Shown here in pieces: positions 33,798 to 42,005 of a stretch of 64,000 nucleotides of DNA. The notes beneath the pieces are model-generated. The model did no database searches. It worked only from the letters and a program-made list of their open reading frames with translations, and was not told where the DNA came from. Both the position numbers and the translations under genes were made by a program. Numbering within the stretch: position 1 is the first letter of the stretch; each line of letters starts with the position of its first letter. The DNA lies in NCBI RefSeq assembly GCF_021654135.1, contig NZ_JAKGSD010000015.1, forward strand, positions 97,160-161,159, in the 5' to 3' direction. This DNA is from Amycolatopsis tucumanensis (GTDB lineage Bacteria > Actinomycetota > Actinomycetes > Mycobacteriales > Pseudonocardiaceae).

Positions 33798-34750
33798 CGC
33801 GTCTCCAGTGCCGCCACGAGATGCCCGGCGAGGAAGGCGGTGATCTTCGCGCGGGCGGGCTTCGCCTGGGGGACAAGGCCGGGCATGCTGAGGAACGCGT
33901 GTGGCGCCCCGCGGTGTGCGGCCAGTGCGGCAGGAGTGCCGGCGTCGCGCAGCCGCTCGGCGTACCGGCGGCCGTGGTCGGCGAGCGGGTCGAGTGTGGG
34001 CACCACGACGAGCGCCGGGGCCAGCCCGCCGAGGTCGTCCGCCCGCAGCGGCGACAGCGGGAGCGGGTCCGTCCCGGGTGGTGCGGCCAGGCGGTGGAAC
34101 AGCCGCATCTGCTCGATCGTCAGCATCGGGCTCTGCGCGTGCTCGCTCATCGAGGGGTGGTCGTAGGCGGTCTCCGTCAGGTCGAGCGCCGGGTTGACCA
34201 GGACCTGGGCGCGCAGTCGCAGGCCGGTGTCGCGGGCGCGGATCGCGGACAGCGCGGCGATCAGCCCGCCGGTGCTCTCGCCGAACACCGCGATGCGCGC
34301 CGGGTCGCCCCAGGTTCCGGCTTGCTGGAGCACGTCCCAGGCGTCCTCGGCGGCGGCGGTCAGCGGGGTGCCCGGGGCGAGGAGGCGGTGCTCGACCGAG
34401 ACGACGACGGCCGGCAGGCGGGCGGCGAGGTGGCTGTTGACCCAGTCGCACTGCACGGCCGTGCCGGTGAAGCCGCCGCCGTGCACGTGAATCACGACCG
34501 GCAGGTTCTCGCCGTGCCGCGGCCGGTGGACGCGGACCCGGATGGTGCGGCCGGGGGCTGTCACGTCCTGCCACTCGATCGCCGCGCCGCGGTCCGGGCG
34601 CCCGGTGATCAGCCGCGCCAGCCGGGAGGCGCGCTTGCGGTTGGTGCGCTCGCTGAAGGAGGCCAGTTCCGCGTCGGTCATCGCGGCCCAGTCCGGCTCC
34701 TTGGCGAGCGCGTGCAGCAGCCGGATGCCCGGCGGTGGTCGGTCGGCCAT
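33794..34750 (-). CDS. Alpha/beta hydrolase (HSL-type esterase)
   Basis: A 318-residue hydrolase. The oxyanion-hole motif HVHGGGFTG, nucleophile elbow VFGESTGGL, an Asp region (VVVPTLDPLADHGRRYAERL in parts) and catalytic His in GAPHAFL are all present. It is the first gene of the operon with the two ABC halves, so it might act on an ester carried by that transporter, such as a siderophore. That link is inference. Divergent from the TetR gene. Confidence 0.83.
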   Translation of the reverse strand: MADRPPPGIRLLHALAKEPDWAAMTDAELASFSERTNRKRASRLARLITGRPDRGAAIEWQDVTAPGRTIRVRVHRPRHGENLPVVIHVHGGGFTGTAVQCDWVNSHLAARLPAVVVSVEHRLLAPGTPLTAAAEDAWDVLQQAGTWGDPARIAVFGESTGGLIAALSAIRARDTGLRLRAQVLVNPALDLTETAYDHPSMSEHAQSPMLTIEQMRLFHRLAAPPGTDPLPLSPLRADDLGGLAPALVVVPTLDPLADHGRRYAERLRDAGTPAALAAHRGAPHAFLSMPGLVPQAKPARAKITAFLAGHLVAALETR

Positions 34751-34767
34751 GTCCCCTCCTCGGATTA

Positions 34768-34799
34768 CGCTACTGACGGTAGCGATACCGATGGTAGCG
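34768..34799. promoter_or_regulatory. Candidate TetR operator, two overlapping dyads
   Basis: The 69-bp divergent gap contains CGCTAC-tgacg-GTAGCG (34768-34784, perfect) and an adjoining imperfect dyad CGATACC-gat-GGTAGCG (34783-34799). Overlapping dyads of this size suit cooperative binding by a TetR dimer controlling the esterase-ABC operon and its own gene. Confidence 0.5.
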
Positions 34800-34819
34800 G
34801 AATTGGCTAGGGTGTCGCC

Positions 34820-35368
34820 ATGAGCTCCGCCAAATCGCCCGGCCGCCCCCGCGCCGGCATCGACGCCGAGGTCTTCGCCGCGACGCTGCGAACGGTCCAC
34901 GAACTGGGCTACGCGGGCGCGACGATGGACCGCATCGCGGCGGCGGCGGGCGTCGCGAAGACGACGATCTACCGCCGGTGGCCGTCGAAGGGCGCGTTGA
35001 TCACGGACTGCCTGGTGCACGCGTTCGGCCCGGTGCCCCTGGAGGGCGAGGGCCGGCAGGAGGTGCTGACCCGCGCGGTGCACTGGGCCGCGGCGAAGAT
35101 CGCCGAGCCCGGGGTCGGCGCGGCGTTCGCAGGGGTGTTCGTGGACGCGGTGAACGACCCGGCGCTGCGCGAGGTCCTGACGACGCGGTTGCAGGACCCG
35201 TACCGCGTGGTGCTGCAGGACGCGCTGGGGGAGCCGGAGAACCGGGTGCTGCTGTTCATCGACGTGGTGGTCGGCACGCTGCTGCACCGGATGGGCATCA
35301 CGGGCGGCCCCATGGCGGAGGCGGATGTGGCCGCACTGGCGGAGATGGTGGTGCACCAGTTCCGCTGA
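34820..35368 (+). CDS. TetR-family transcriptional regulator
   Basis: A 182-residue protein with a TetR helix-turn-helix (GATMDRIAAAAGVAKTTIYRR, WPSKGALITDCLVHAF) and a C-terminal helical domain of the TetR_C_16 or related type. It is divergent from the esterase/ABC operon, with dyads in the gap, so it probably represses that operon. The ligand is unknown. Confidence 0.85.
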   Translation: MSSAKSPGRPRAGIDAEVFAATLRTVHELGYAGATMDRIAAAAGVAKTTIYRRWPSKGALITDCLVHAFGPVPLEGEGRQEVLTRAVHWAAAKIAEPGVGAAFAGVFVDAVNDPALREVLTTRLQDPYRVVLQDALGEPENRVLLFIDVVVGTLLHRMGITGGPMAEADVAALAEMVVHQFR

Positions 35369-35436
35369 CGCGGGCGGGCCGCGCCCCTTCGCTACGCTCA
35401 GCGCCCCTGTCGGATACAACCGTTGACGTGCGGCGG

Positions 35437-35464
35437 CCCCGGGCCGATCCACCCAGGCCCGGGG
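35437..35464. terminator. Hairpin between convergent TetR and serine hydrolase genes
   Basis: A perfect 9-bp stem, CCCCGGGCC (35437-35445) with GGCCCGGGG (35456-35464), encloses a 10-base loop. It lies just beyond the stop of the leftward hydrolase gene and downstream of the TetR gene, so it may serve either transcript. Confidence 0.45.
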
Positions 35465-35478
35465 TCACCGACTGGCGA

Positions 35479-36129
35479 TCAGGGGATGTAGACCCCGTTG
35501 AACCACTGCCCGCTCGCGTCGTCGGAGTAGGCGTCCACGTTGAAGGTGTAGTTGCCGTGCCTGCCTTCCCACAGGTACCCGGGCAGGCCGGACGCCGCGT
35601 TGGCGTCGCAGATGATGTCGTCCGTGCAGAGCGTCAGGGTGGGGATGTCGCCGAAGAAGTCGTCCGCTCCGGCGAGCGGCGCGCCGACCACCGGCGCGAC
35701 CAGCGGGTGCGCCGCGGCGCCCGCGTTGCCCGGGCCCGCCGCCCGCTTCGGGTCGGCGATCAGCACGGCGTTCACGTCGTCGATGGTCGGCCAGTTCTCG
35801 GTCACCCAGGTGTGCACGACGGCCGCGCCGAGCGAGAACCCGACGGCCTTCACGTGCTGCCCGGGGCAGACGTTGCGCTGGTCGCGGATCAGCCGGTTCA
35901 GCTCGTTGACGCCCTGCCGCGCGTTGATGCCGACCGGGATCGCCGGGTAGCCGACGCGCTGGCTGATGTTGCCCTGCCAGTACGGGTCGTCGGAGTCGTT
36001 GTCGCCAGTCCCGCCGACGACGATGGTGTAGGTCCCCTCGCACGGGGCGGCCTGCGCGGCGGGCGAGGCCACCAGGTACGCCGTCGCCGCGACCGCCAGT
36101 CCGGTCAGCAGTGCCGCGATCTTCTTCAT
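35479..36129 (-). CDS. Secreted serine hydrolase, cutinase/PE-PPE-like
   Basis: A 216-residue preprotein. A signal peptide covers residues 1-27 (MKKIAALLTGLAVAATAYLV, cleavage after AQA). The mature part starts with a YTIVVGGTGDND strand and has the nucleophile motif AVGFSLGAAVVHTWV (GxSxG) near residue 97. Several cysteines (CEGTY, NVCPG, LCTDDIICDA) could form disulfides. The pattern resembles actinobacterial cutinase-like or PE-PPE hydrolase domains. The substrate, perhaps a lipid ester, is unknown. Confidence 0.75.
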   Translation of the reverse strand: MKKIAALLTGLAVAATAYLVASPAAQAAPCEGTYTIVVGGTGDNDSDDPYWQGNISQRVGYPAIPVGINARQGVNELNRLIRDQRNVCPGQHVKAVGFSLGAAVVHTWVTENWPTIDDVNAVLIADPKRAAGPGNAGAAAHPLVAPVVGAPLAGADDFFGDIPTLTLCTDDIICDANAASGLPGYLWEGRHGNYTFNVDAYSDDASGQWFNGVYIP

Positions 36130-36190
36130 CGAACCCTCCCGGTTCGTGTGGACGAAATCCCGGCGAACGGTAGGGGCGGGCGATGAAAGA

Positions 36191-36213
36191 CCGGTGAAAC
36201 CGCGTTTCACCGG
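36191..36213. promoter_or_regulatory. Perfect 23-bp dyad in a divergent promoter gap
   Basis: CCGGTGAAAC and GTTTCACCGG flank a 3-bp centre. The site lies between the serine hydrolase gene and the rightward glycosyltransferase gene. It may be an operator or a hairpin; no nearby regulator gene identifies the protein. The 182-bp gap holds no gene. Confidence 0.4.
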
Positions 36214-36311
36214 TGACCCACCCATGCGGCCGGGTCCCCGGATGCCGTGACCCGCACCGGGTCGTGAACTGGTTTGATGGTGACGGACATCGTCTCGATC
36301 TGGGGGATCCG

Positions 36312-37046
36312 TTGCCGAAGGTCAGTGTGATCACGGCTGTCCACGACGGGGGGCACCACTTCCTGCGGGAGGCCTACACCTCGCTGTGCGACCAGGAACT
36401 GCCGCCTGGCTGGGAGTGGGAGTGGTGCCTGCAGGAGGACGGCGACAGCGGCGTGGTGGACTGCCTGCCGCCCGATGAGCGCGTCTTGCCCGGTTCCGGG
36501 CTGCCCGGCCGTGCCGCGGTCGCGCGCACGATGGCGCTGGCGCGGGCGACCGGCTCGGTGGTGCGCACGCTGGACGCCGACGACGTGCTGCTGCCCGGCG
36601 CGCTGGCCAGGGACATCGAGGCGCTGGGCCGGATGGCGTGGTGCACCTCGGCGTGCGTCGACCTGCTGCCGGACGGCTCGACGCGGCCCGGACCCTGCGA
36701 CCCGCCGCCCGGGCCGGTCCCGCCGGGCCGGTTCTACGCCGAACAGCTCGACGACCGGTTGTCCGTGCAGGCCAACACGTTCGCGGCGCACACGGACCTG
36801 GTGCGCGCGCTTGGCGGCTGGCCGGCGCTGACCGGCGCGGAGACCGTTGGGCTGCTGCTGGCGGCCGAGGCGGTGGCGTCGGGGGAGTTCATCGCCGAGC
36901 CGAGCGTGCTCTACCGCAAGCACGACGCCCAGACCACGGCCGCCGACCGGTACTGGGACAAGGCCGAATCCGCCGCGCGCCTGGAAAGCGTCCTGGCCCG
37001 CGCCGACGCGCTGCGCCGCTCGGGCTGGCACTGGCAGTCCGGTTAG
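36312..37046 (+). CDS. Family 2 glycosyltransferase
   Basis: About 244 residues from the TTG at 36312, which follows GGGGGA. An open frame reaches further upstream to 36213 but lacks family sequence. GT2 features are KVSVITAVHDGGHHFLREAY at the N-terminus and the DxD-type site VRTLDADDVLLPGAL near residue 80. No membrane anchor is obvious. The sugar donor and acceptor are unknown, and it has no polysaccharide genes around it. Confidence 0.75.
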   Translation: MPKVSVITAVHDGGHHFLREAYTSLCDQELPPGWEWEWCLQEDGDSGVVDCLPPDERVLPGSGLPGRAAVARTMALARATGSVVRTLDADDVLLPGALARDIEALGRMAWCTSACVDLLPDGSTRPGPCDPPPGPVPPGRFYAEQLDDRLSVQANTFAAHTDLVRALGGWPALTGAETVGLLLAAEAVASGEFIAEPSVLYRKHDAQTTAADRYWDKAESAARLESVLARADALRRSGWHWQSG

Positions 37047-37275
37047 GACGGTCTGCTGAGCCACTTCCCGACCTGGCCCAGCACGTCGCCTTCGTAGTCG
37101 GTGCCGACCATGCGGCCCAGGTCGGCCACCGACACCTGCCGCAGCGCGGCCCGCCACGCCTTGTCCGCCTCGAACACACCGAGTGGACCAGCCCCGCACG
37201 GGACAACGACTGCAGCTGCTTCGCCAGGTACGTCCCGGACACCCCGTGCAGCTCGGCCAGGCGCGAGTGCCCCAT
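37043..37275 (-). pseudogene. Rrf2-family regulator remnant
   Basis: The N-terminal part reads RLAELHGVSGTYLAKQLQSL, the recognition helix region of Rrf2 proteins, near 37185-37275. The C-terminal part, VFEADKAWRAALRQVSVADL, lies in another frame ending at 37043. The middle, including the usual cysteine loop, is missing, and the frames do not join. It is divergent from the truncated NmrA-like gene, an arrangement common for Rrf2/NmrA pairs. Confidence 0.6.
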
Positions 37276-37696
37276 GAAGATCGCGGTCATCGGCACCGGC
37301 CTCGTCGGCTCCCAGGTCGTCGACCGGCTCGTCGCCGCGGGCCACGACGCCACCGGGCACTCGCGGGCCACCGGCGTCGACCTGCTCACCGGGGAGGGGC
37401 TCGACCAGGCGGTGCGCCTGCCGTCCACGCCGATCCAGCCGATCAGCTCTGCCGAGGTCGCCGCCGCGGTCGCCGAGGCCGCGACCGAAGCCCCGCTGGG
37501 CGGCGCTCGCGAGGTCGCCTGCCCCGAGGTCGTCCCGCCCGACGAACTGGGCCGCATCACGCTCGCCGCGACCGGCGACGGCCGCCGGGTGGTCACCGAC
37601 GAGACGGCAGGCCTGTTCGCCGCGGTCAAGGGCGACGTGCTCACCGGCGGCCGTCCCGCCACCACCCGCTACCGCGACTGGCTCCAGTCCCGCTGA
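37274..37696 (+). pseudogene. NmrA/SDR-like NAD(P)-binding protein with internal deletion
   Basis: The open frame gives 140 residues. It starts with a Rossmann motif (MKIAVIGTGLVGSQVVDRLV), goes to VDLLTGEGLDQAVR, then jumps to LPSTPIQPISSAEVAAAVAE, normally near the C-terminal third. About 100 residues of the usual protein of roughly 245 are missing in frame. It may still be translated but probably has no activity. Confidence 0.6.
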
Positions 37697-37734
37697 CGTG
37701 ATCCGCGGCACCAGGGCCGCTCCGGTCGTCACAA

Positions 37735-38400
37735 CCCGACCTCGAGCAGCGCGGCGCGCGCGTGCACCTGAATACCCAGGTCACCTCGGCGGTCGGTGGG
37801 CACGTCGTGTTGTCCAGCGGCGAGGAGTTCGACTCGGAGCTGATCGTGTGGACCGCGTGCGACGGCGCGAACCCGGTCACCGGCAGGCGCACCGACCTGC
37901 CGGGGGACGAGCGCGGGCTGATCGTCGTGCGGCCGGACCTGCGGGCCGGGACGGAGGCGGCGCCGGTGCCGGACGCGTGGGCGGCCGGCGACGCCGCCGC
38001 GGTGCCGGCCTCGCCCGTGCCGGGCGCCCGGACGGTGCCCAACGCGCAGCACGCGTACCGGCAGGGCAAACTCCTGGCGCGCGACATCATCGCCACGCTG
38101 CGCGGCCGCCCGCCGAAGCCGTACGTGCACCACAGCCTCGGCGCGATCGCCACGCTCGGCCTCGGCCGCGGCATCTTCCAGTACCGGCGGATCGTCGTCA
38201 CCGGGCTGCCGGCCTGGCTCATGCACCGCGGCTACCACGTGCCGGCCGTGCCCAGCTGGGAACGCAAGGTGCGGGTGCTGGCGGTCTGGCTGACCGCGGC
38301 GCTGTTCGGGCGGGACATCCTTTCGCCGGCGTCGGTGCAGCACCCGCGGGAGGCGTTCGTGACCGGCGGGGAGCCGGTCCGCGCGGAGTCGCGAGCGCGG
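37735..38400 (+). pseudogene. Type II NADH dehydrogenase, truncated at the N-terminus
   Basis: Homology begins abruptly at DLEQRGARVHLNTQVTSAVG and continues through LIVWTACDGANPV, AWAAGDAAAVPA, NAQHAYRQGKLLARDII and QHPREAF. The first half of the usual protein, including the first FAD motif, is absent and no start with a binding site is seen. The frame stays open past the expected end into antisense of the next gene. Together with the two preceding remnants this is a small gene graveyard. Confidence 0.6.
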
Positions 38401-38403
38401 CCC

Positions 38404-38700
38404 TCAGAGGCGCTCGTCGCGCATCACTTCCAGGTTGTGGAACACCGGGTCGCCCTCGCAGAGGGCCATCATCTCCTTCGCGAACCGGTCGGTTTCCGGC
38501 AGGGACGAGTTGCGCATGGCGTCCTCATAGGACGGGAACTCGACGAACTCCATGTAGGTGCCGGGCCGTTCCCGGTCGCTCATCAGCACCGCGTGCGTGG
38601 CGGTCCGCTTGCCCCGCGTCTCCGCCAGCCAGCGGTCCATCATGTCGTTCATCTGTTCCGGGTGCTCGGTCTTGTACTCGATGACCTGTACGAAAGTCAT
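38404..38700 (-). CDS. Small protein, possibly dimeric alpha-beta barrel monooxygenase-like
   Basis: A 98-residue protein starting MTFVQVIEYKTEHPEQMNDM, with AVLMSDRERPGTYMEFVEFPSYEDAMRNS, the strand-helix-strand pattern of ABM/EthD-like ferredoxin folds. The ATG at 38698-38700 follows AAAAGGAGCGG, a strong binding site. The function is unknown. It is 63 bp downstream of glutamine synthetase on the same strand and may be read through from it. Confidence 0.65.
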   Translation of the reverse strand: MTFVQVIEYKTEHPEQMNDMMDRWLAETRGKRTATHAVLMSDRERPGTYMEFVEFPSYEDAMRNSSLPETDRFAKEMMALCEGDPVFHNLEVMRDERL

Positions 38701-38763
38701 TTCCCGCTCCTTTTCAGACCCGGGAGAGGTCATGGTCCGCCCCTGCCGCGCGGCGGTCAACAC

Positions 38764-40188
38764 CTACACGTCGTAGGTGAGCGCGAATTCGTACGGGTGC
38801 GGCCGCAGCCGCAGCGGGTCGATCTCCGTTTCGCGCTTGAAGTCGATCCACGTCTCGATCACGTCCTCGGTGAAGACGCCGCCCGCGAGGAGGAACTCGT
38901 GATCGGCTTCGAGCCGGTCGATCACCGCCTCCAGCGACGCGGGCACCTGCGCCACGTCCCGCGCCTCCTCGGGCGGCAGCTCGTACAGGTCCTTGTCGAT
39001 CGGCGACGGCGGCTCCAGCTTGTTGCGCACCCCGTCCAGCCCGGCCATCAGCATCGCGGAGAACGCCAGGTACGGATTGCCTGAGGAGTCCGGGCAGCGG
39101 AATTCGATCCGCTTGGCCTTCGGCGACGAGCCGGTCACCGGGATGCGCACGCACGCCGACCGGTTCCGCTGCGAGTACACCAGGTTGATCGGCGCCTCGA
39201 AGCCCGGCACCAGCCGGTGGTAGGAGTTCGCCGTCGGGTTGGTGAACGCGAGCAGGCTCGGCGCGTGGTGCAGGATCCCGCCGACGTAGTGCCGCGCCAG
39301 GTCGGACAGCCCGCCGTAGCCCGCCTCGTCGTAGAACAGCGGGCCGTTGTCGTCCCACAGCGACTGGTGGCAGTGCATGCCCGAACCGTTGTCGTTGTAC
39401 AGCGGCTTCGGCATGAAGGTCACCGTTTTGCCCTGCTCCCAGGCCGTGTTCTTCACGACGTACTTGAACAGCTGCAGGTCGTCGGCCGCGTGCAGCAGCG
39501 TGTTGAACCGGTAGTTGATCTCGGCCTGCCCGCCGCTGCCGACCTCGTGGTGCGCCTTCTCCACCTCGATGCCCACGCCGGCCAGGTTGCGCACCATCTG
39601 GTCGCGCAGGTCGGCGAAGTGGTCGCGCGGCGACACCGGGAAGTAGCCCGCCTTGAACGGGGTCTTGTAGCCGAGGTTGCCGTGTTCCTCGTCGCGGCCG
39701 GTGTTCCACCAGCCCTCCACCGAGTCGACCTCGTAGAACGCGGTGTTCTCCACGTTGCCGAAGCGCACCGAGTCGAAGATGTAGAACTCCGCCTCCGGCC
39801 CGAAGAACGCGCGGTCGGCGATGGTCGACTCGCTGATGTACTCCTCGGCCTTGCGGGCGATGTTGCGCGGGTCGCGGCTGTAGGACTCGCGGGTGAACGG
39901 GTCGTGCACGAAGAAGTTCATCAACAGCGTCTTCTCCGCGCGGAACGGGTCGACGCGCGCCGTGTAGGGGTCGGGCAGCAGCAGCATGTCCGACTCGTGG
40001 ATCGACTGGAACCCGCGCACGGACGAGCCGTCGAAGGCGATCCCCTCTTCGAAGGCGTCGGCGTCGAAGGCCGCGGCGGGCACCGTGAAGTGCTGCATGA
40101 TGCCGGGCAGGTCGCAGAACCGGACGTCGACGAACTCCACGTTCTCGTCGGCGATGTAGCGCAGGACTTCGTCTGCGTTGGCGAACAT
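38764..40188 (-). CDS. glnA: Glutamine synthetase type I
   Basis: A 474-residue enzyme joining ammonia and glutamate with ATP. Motifs are GIAFDGSSVRGFQSIHESDM, FGPEAEFYIFD, HHEVGSGGQAEINYRF, the NGSGMHCHQSLW metal site and RNRSACVRIPV. The tyrosine in KDLYELPPEE near residue 400 is the adenylylation site of the GSI-beta group. It could recapture ammonia from serine dehydration, but its proximity does not prove that. ATG at 40186-40188 follows AAAGGAG. Confidence 0.92.
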   Translation of the reverse strand: MFANADEVLRYIADENVEFVDVRFCDLPGIMQHFTVPAAAFDADAFEEGIAFDGSSVRGFQSIHESDMLLLPDPYTARVDPFRAEKTLLMNFFVHDPFTRESYSRDPRNIARKAEEYISESTIADRAFFGPEAEFYIFDSVRFGNVENTAFYEVDSVEGWWNTGRDEEHGNLGYKTPFKAGYFPVSPRDHFADLRDQMVRNLAGVGIEVEKAHHEVGSGGQAEINYRFNTLLHAADDLQLFKYVVKNTAWEQGKTVTFMPKPLYNDNGSGMHCHQSLWDDNGPLFYDEAGYGGLSDLARHYVGGILHHAPSLLAFTNPTANSYHRLVPGFEAPINLVYSQRNRSACVRIPVTGSSPKAKRIEFRCPDSSGNPYLAFSAMLMAGLDGVRNKLEPPSPIDKDLYELPPEEARDVAQVPASLEAVIDRLEADHEFLLAGGVFTEDVIETWIDFKRETEIDPLRLRPHPYEFALTYDV

Positions 40189-40255
40189 GGCGGGCTCCTT
40201 TGCCGTCGCGGCCGTGGAGTCCCCAGAGTCCTCGCGTCGGGGGTTCAATGGAAGG

Positions 40256-40938
40256 ATGCGGGACGGCACCATCGAGACCGCGACGTGGAACCCGGCCACC
40301 GGCTGCGACCGGGTCAGCCCCGGATGCGACAACTGCTACGCGATGGCCTTCGCGCGGCGGCTGCGGGCCATGGGCAGCCCCGCCTACACCCGCGACGGCG
40401 ACCCCCGCACCAGCGGACCGGGTTTCGCCGTCACCCTGCACCCCGGGCGGCTGGCGGTCCGGTCGCGCTGGCGAGCGCCCCGGCTGGTGTTCACCGGCTC
40501 GATGACCGACCTGTTCCACCCCCGCGTGCCCGAGGAGGAGCCGGTCGGCGCGCCCGGCCTGCTCGTCGCTCTCGATCGTCACGCCCCACCAGACGTGCGG
40601 CAGCGGCTCCGGCGCGAGCCGCGCCAGCACGCGAAACCCCGGCCGCGGTTCGGTTCCTGTCCCTGCAGCCGCTGCTCGGCCCGCTGCCGGACCTGGACCT
40701 GACGGGGCTCGACTGGGTCTACGCCGGTGGCGAGTCGGGGCCGCACGCGCGGCCGATGGCGGCCGAGTCGGTCCGGCCGGTGCGGGACCGGTGTGCCGCC
40801 GCGGGGATCCCGTTCCTGTTCAAGCAGTGGGGCGGCCGGACCCGCAACGCGGGCGGGCGGCTCCTCGACGGCCGCACCTGGGACGAGATGCCGGGAGGCT
40901 GGACACCCGCCGGCCGCCGCGCCAGGGTGTCGTCATGA
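40256..40938 (+). pseudogene. DUF5131 (phage Gp37/Gp68-like) gene broken by inversion and deletion
   Basis: The rightward frame starts IETATWNPATGCDRVSPGCD and reaches TGSMTDLFHPRVPEEE. Another rightward frame later gives PAAVRFLSLQPLLGPLPDL, LDWVYAGGESGPHARPM and FLFKQWGGRT to the end. The missing middle, PEPLPHVWWGVTIESDEQ and AGRADRLL, is encoded on the opposite strand within about 40541-40630. A segment of about 90 bp is inverted in place, and roughly 30-40 further residues after FHPRVP are lost. The N-terminal cysteines (CDRVSPGCDNCY) remain. Confidence 0.72.
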
Positions 40939-41390
40939 CTTCGACGAGCGTTTCCGGGTTCGTGCGCGCGCCGCGCCGGGAGGTCTACCGCGCCCTGGTC
41001 GACGGCGAGGCGATCGCGACGTGGCGGGTGCCGGACGGGATGACGGCCAGGGTGCACGAGTTCGACGCCCGCGAGGGCGGGCGGTTCCGGGTGTCGCTGG
41101 TCTACGACGACCCCGGCCGCGCCGGCAAGTCCGGCGGCGCCACCGACACCTACACCGGTCACTTCGCGGTGCTCGAGCCGGGGCGGCGCGTGGTCGAGGT
41201 GATCGAGTTCGACAGCCCCGACCCGGCATCCCAGGGCACGATGACCATGACGACCACCCTGGCCGACGCCGAAGGGGGCACGAAGGTGGTCATCCGGCAC
41301 GACGGGGTCCCGGCCTCGGTCGCCCCGCAGGACAACGAGACCGGGACCCGGATGGCGCTGGCCAAGCTGGCCGCGTTCGTCGAACGCTGA
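40935..41390 (+). CDS. SRPBCC/AHSA1-domain protein
   Basis: A 151-residue protein of the START-like fold. It begins VSGFVRAPRREVYRALVDGE and has ATWRVPDGMTARVHEFDARE and MTMTTTLADAEGGTKVVIRH, as in AHSA1/polyketide-cyclase-like proteins. Members bind hydrophobic ligands; the ligand here is unknown. Its ATG overlaps the stop of the broken DUF5131 gene, so the two were once an operon. Confidence 0.8.
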   Translation: MTSTSVSGFVRAPRREVYRALVDGEAIATWRVPDGMTARVHEFDAREGGRFRVSLVYDDPGRAGKSGGATDTYTGHFAVLEPGRRVVEVIEFDSPDPASQGTMTMTTTLADAEGGTKVVIRHDGVPASVAPQDNETGTRMALAKLAAFVER

Positions 41391-41392
41391 GG

Positions 41393-41914
41393 TCAGGCGA
41401 CGTACTGCGCGAAGGACTTGCGCACCTTGTTCACCTTCGGCAGCGCGACCGCGAGGCAGTAGCCCTGGCCGGGGTTCTTGGCGAAGAAGTCCTGGTGGTA
41501 CTCCTCGGCCCGGTAGAACTCGCCCAGCGGCTCCAGGGTGGTCACGATCTCGCCGTCCCACCAGTCCGCCGCGCGCTTGATGGCCGCTTCGAACTCGGCG
41601 CGCTGCGCGTCGTCGGCGTAGAACATCGCCGAGCGGTACTGGGTGCCGACGTCGGCGCCCTGGCGGTTGAGCTGCCGCGGGTCGTGCAGGGTGAAGAACA
41701 CGTCGAGGATGACCTCGGCCGGGATGACCGTCTCGTCGAACGTCACCGCGACCGCCTCCGCGTGCCCGGTCCGCCCGGTGCACACCTGCTCGTACGACGG
41801 CTGGGCCGTGTCGCCGCCGGTGTAGCCGGACACCACGTCCTGCACCCCGCGCAGCGTCCGGTAGACCGCGTCCAGGCACCAGAAGCACCCGCCGGCCAGC
41901 ACGAACGTCCGCAT
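41393..41914 (-). CDS. msrA: Peptide-methionine (S)-S-oxide reductase
   Basis: A 173-residue enzyme repairing methionine S-sulfoxide. The catalytic motif GCFWC has Cys10. VVSGYTGGDTAQPSYEQV, DPRQLNRQGADVGTQYRS and YHQDFFAKNPGQGYC are typical. The shorter MsrA form has no MsrB fusion. It converges with the SRPBCC gene, the two stops being 2 bp apart. Confidence 0.92.
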   Translation of the reverse strand: MRTFVLAGGCFWCLDAVYRTLRGVQDVVSGYTGGDTAQPSYEQVCTGRTGHAEAVAVTFDETVIPAEVILDVFFTLHDPRQLNRQGADVGTQYRSAMFYADDAQRAEFEAAIKRAADWWDGEIVTTLEPLGEFYRAEEYHQDFFAKNPGQGYCLAVALPKVNKVRKSFAQYVA

Positions 41915-42005
41915 CTCGCATCACCTCTCACCGAGTAGTCCGGCTTGCACCGGGTCAACCCCGCGTGCCGGTCCAGTATTCCGCGCCACGTCCCTTGTGG
42001 ACTCC

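Noticed and set aside
36191..36213. parS centromere site
   Set aside because: The halves GTGAAAC and GTTTCAC are those of parS, but in reversed order and with a 3-bp centre, so it is not the GTTTCACGTGAAAC palindrome bound by ParB.
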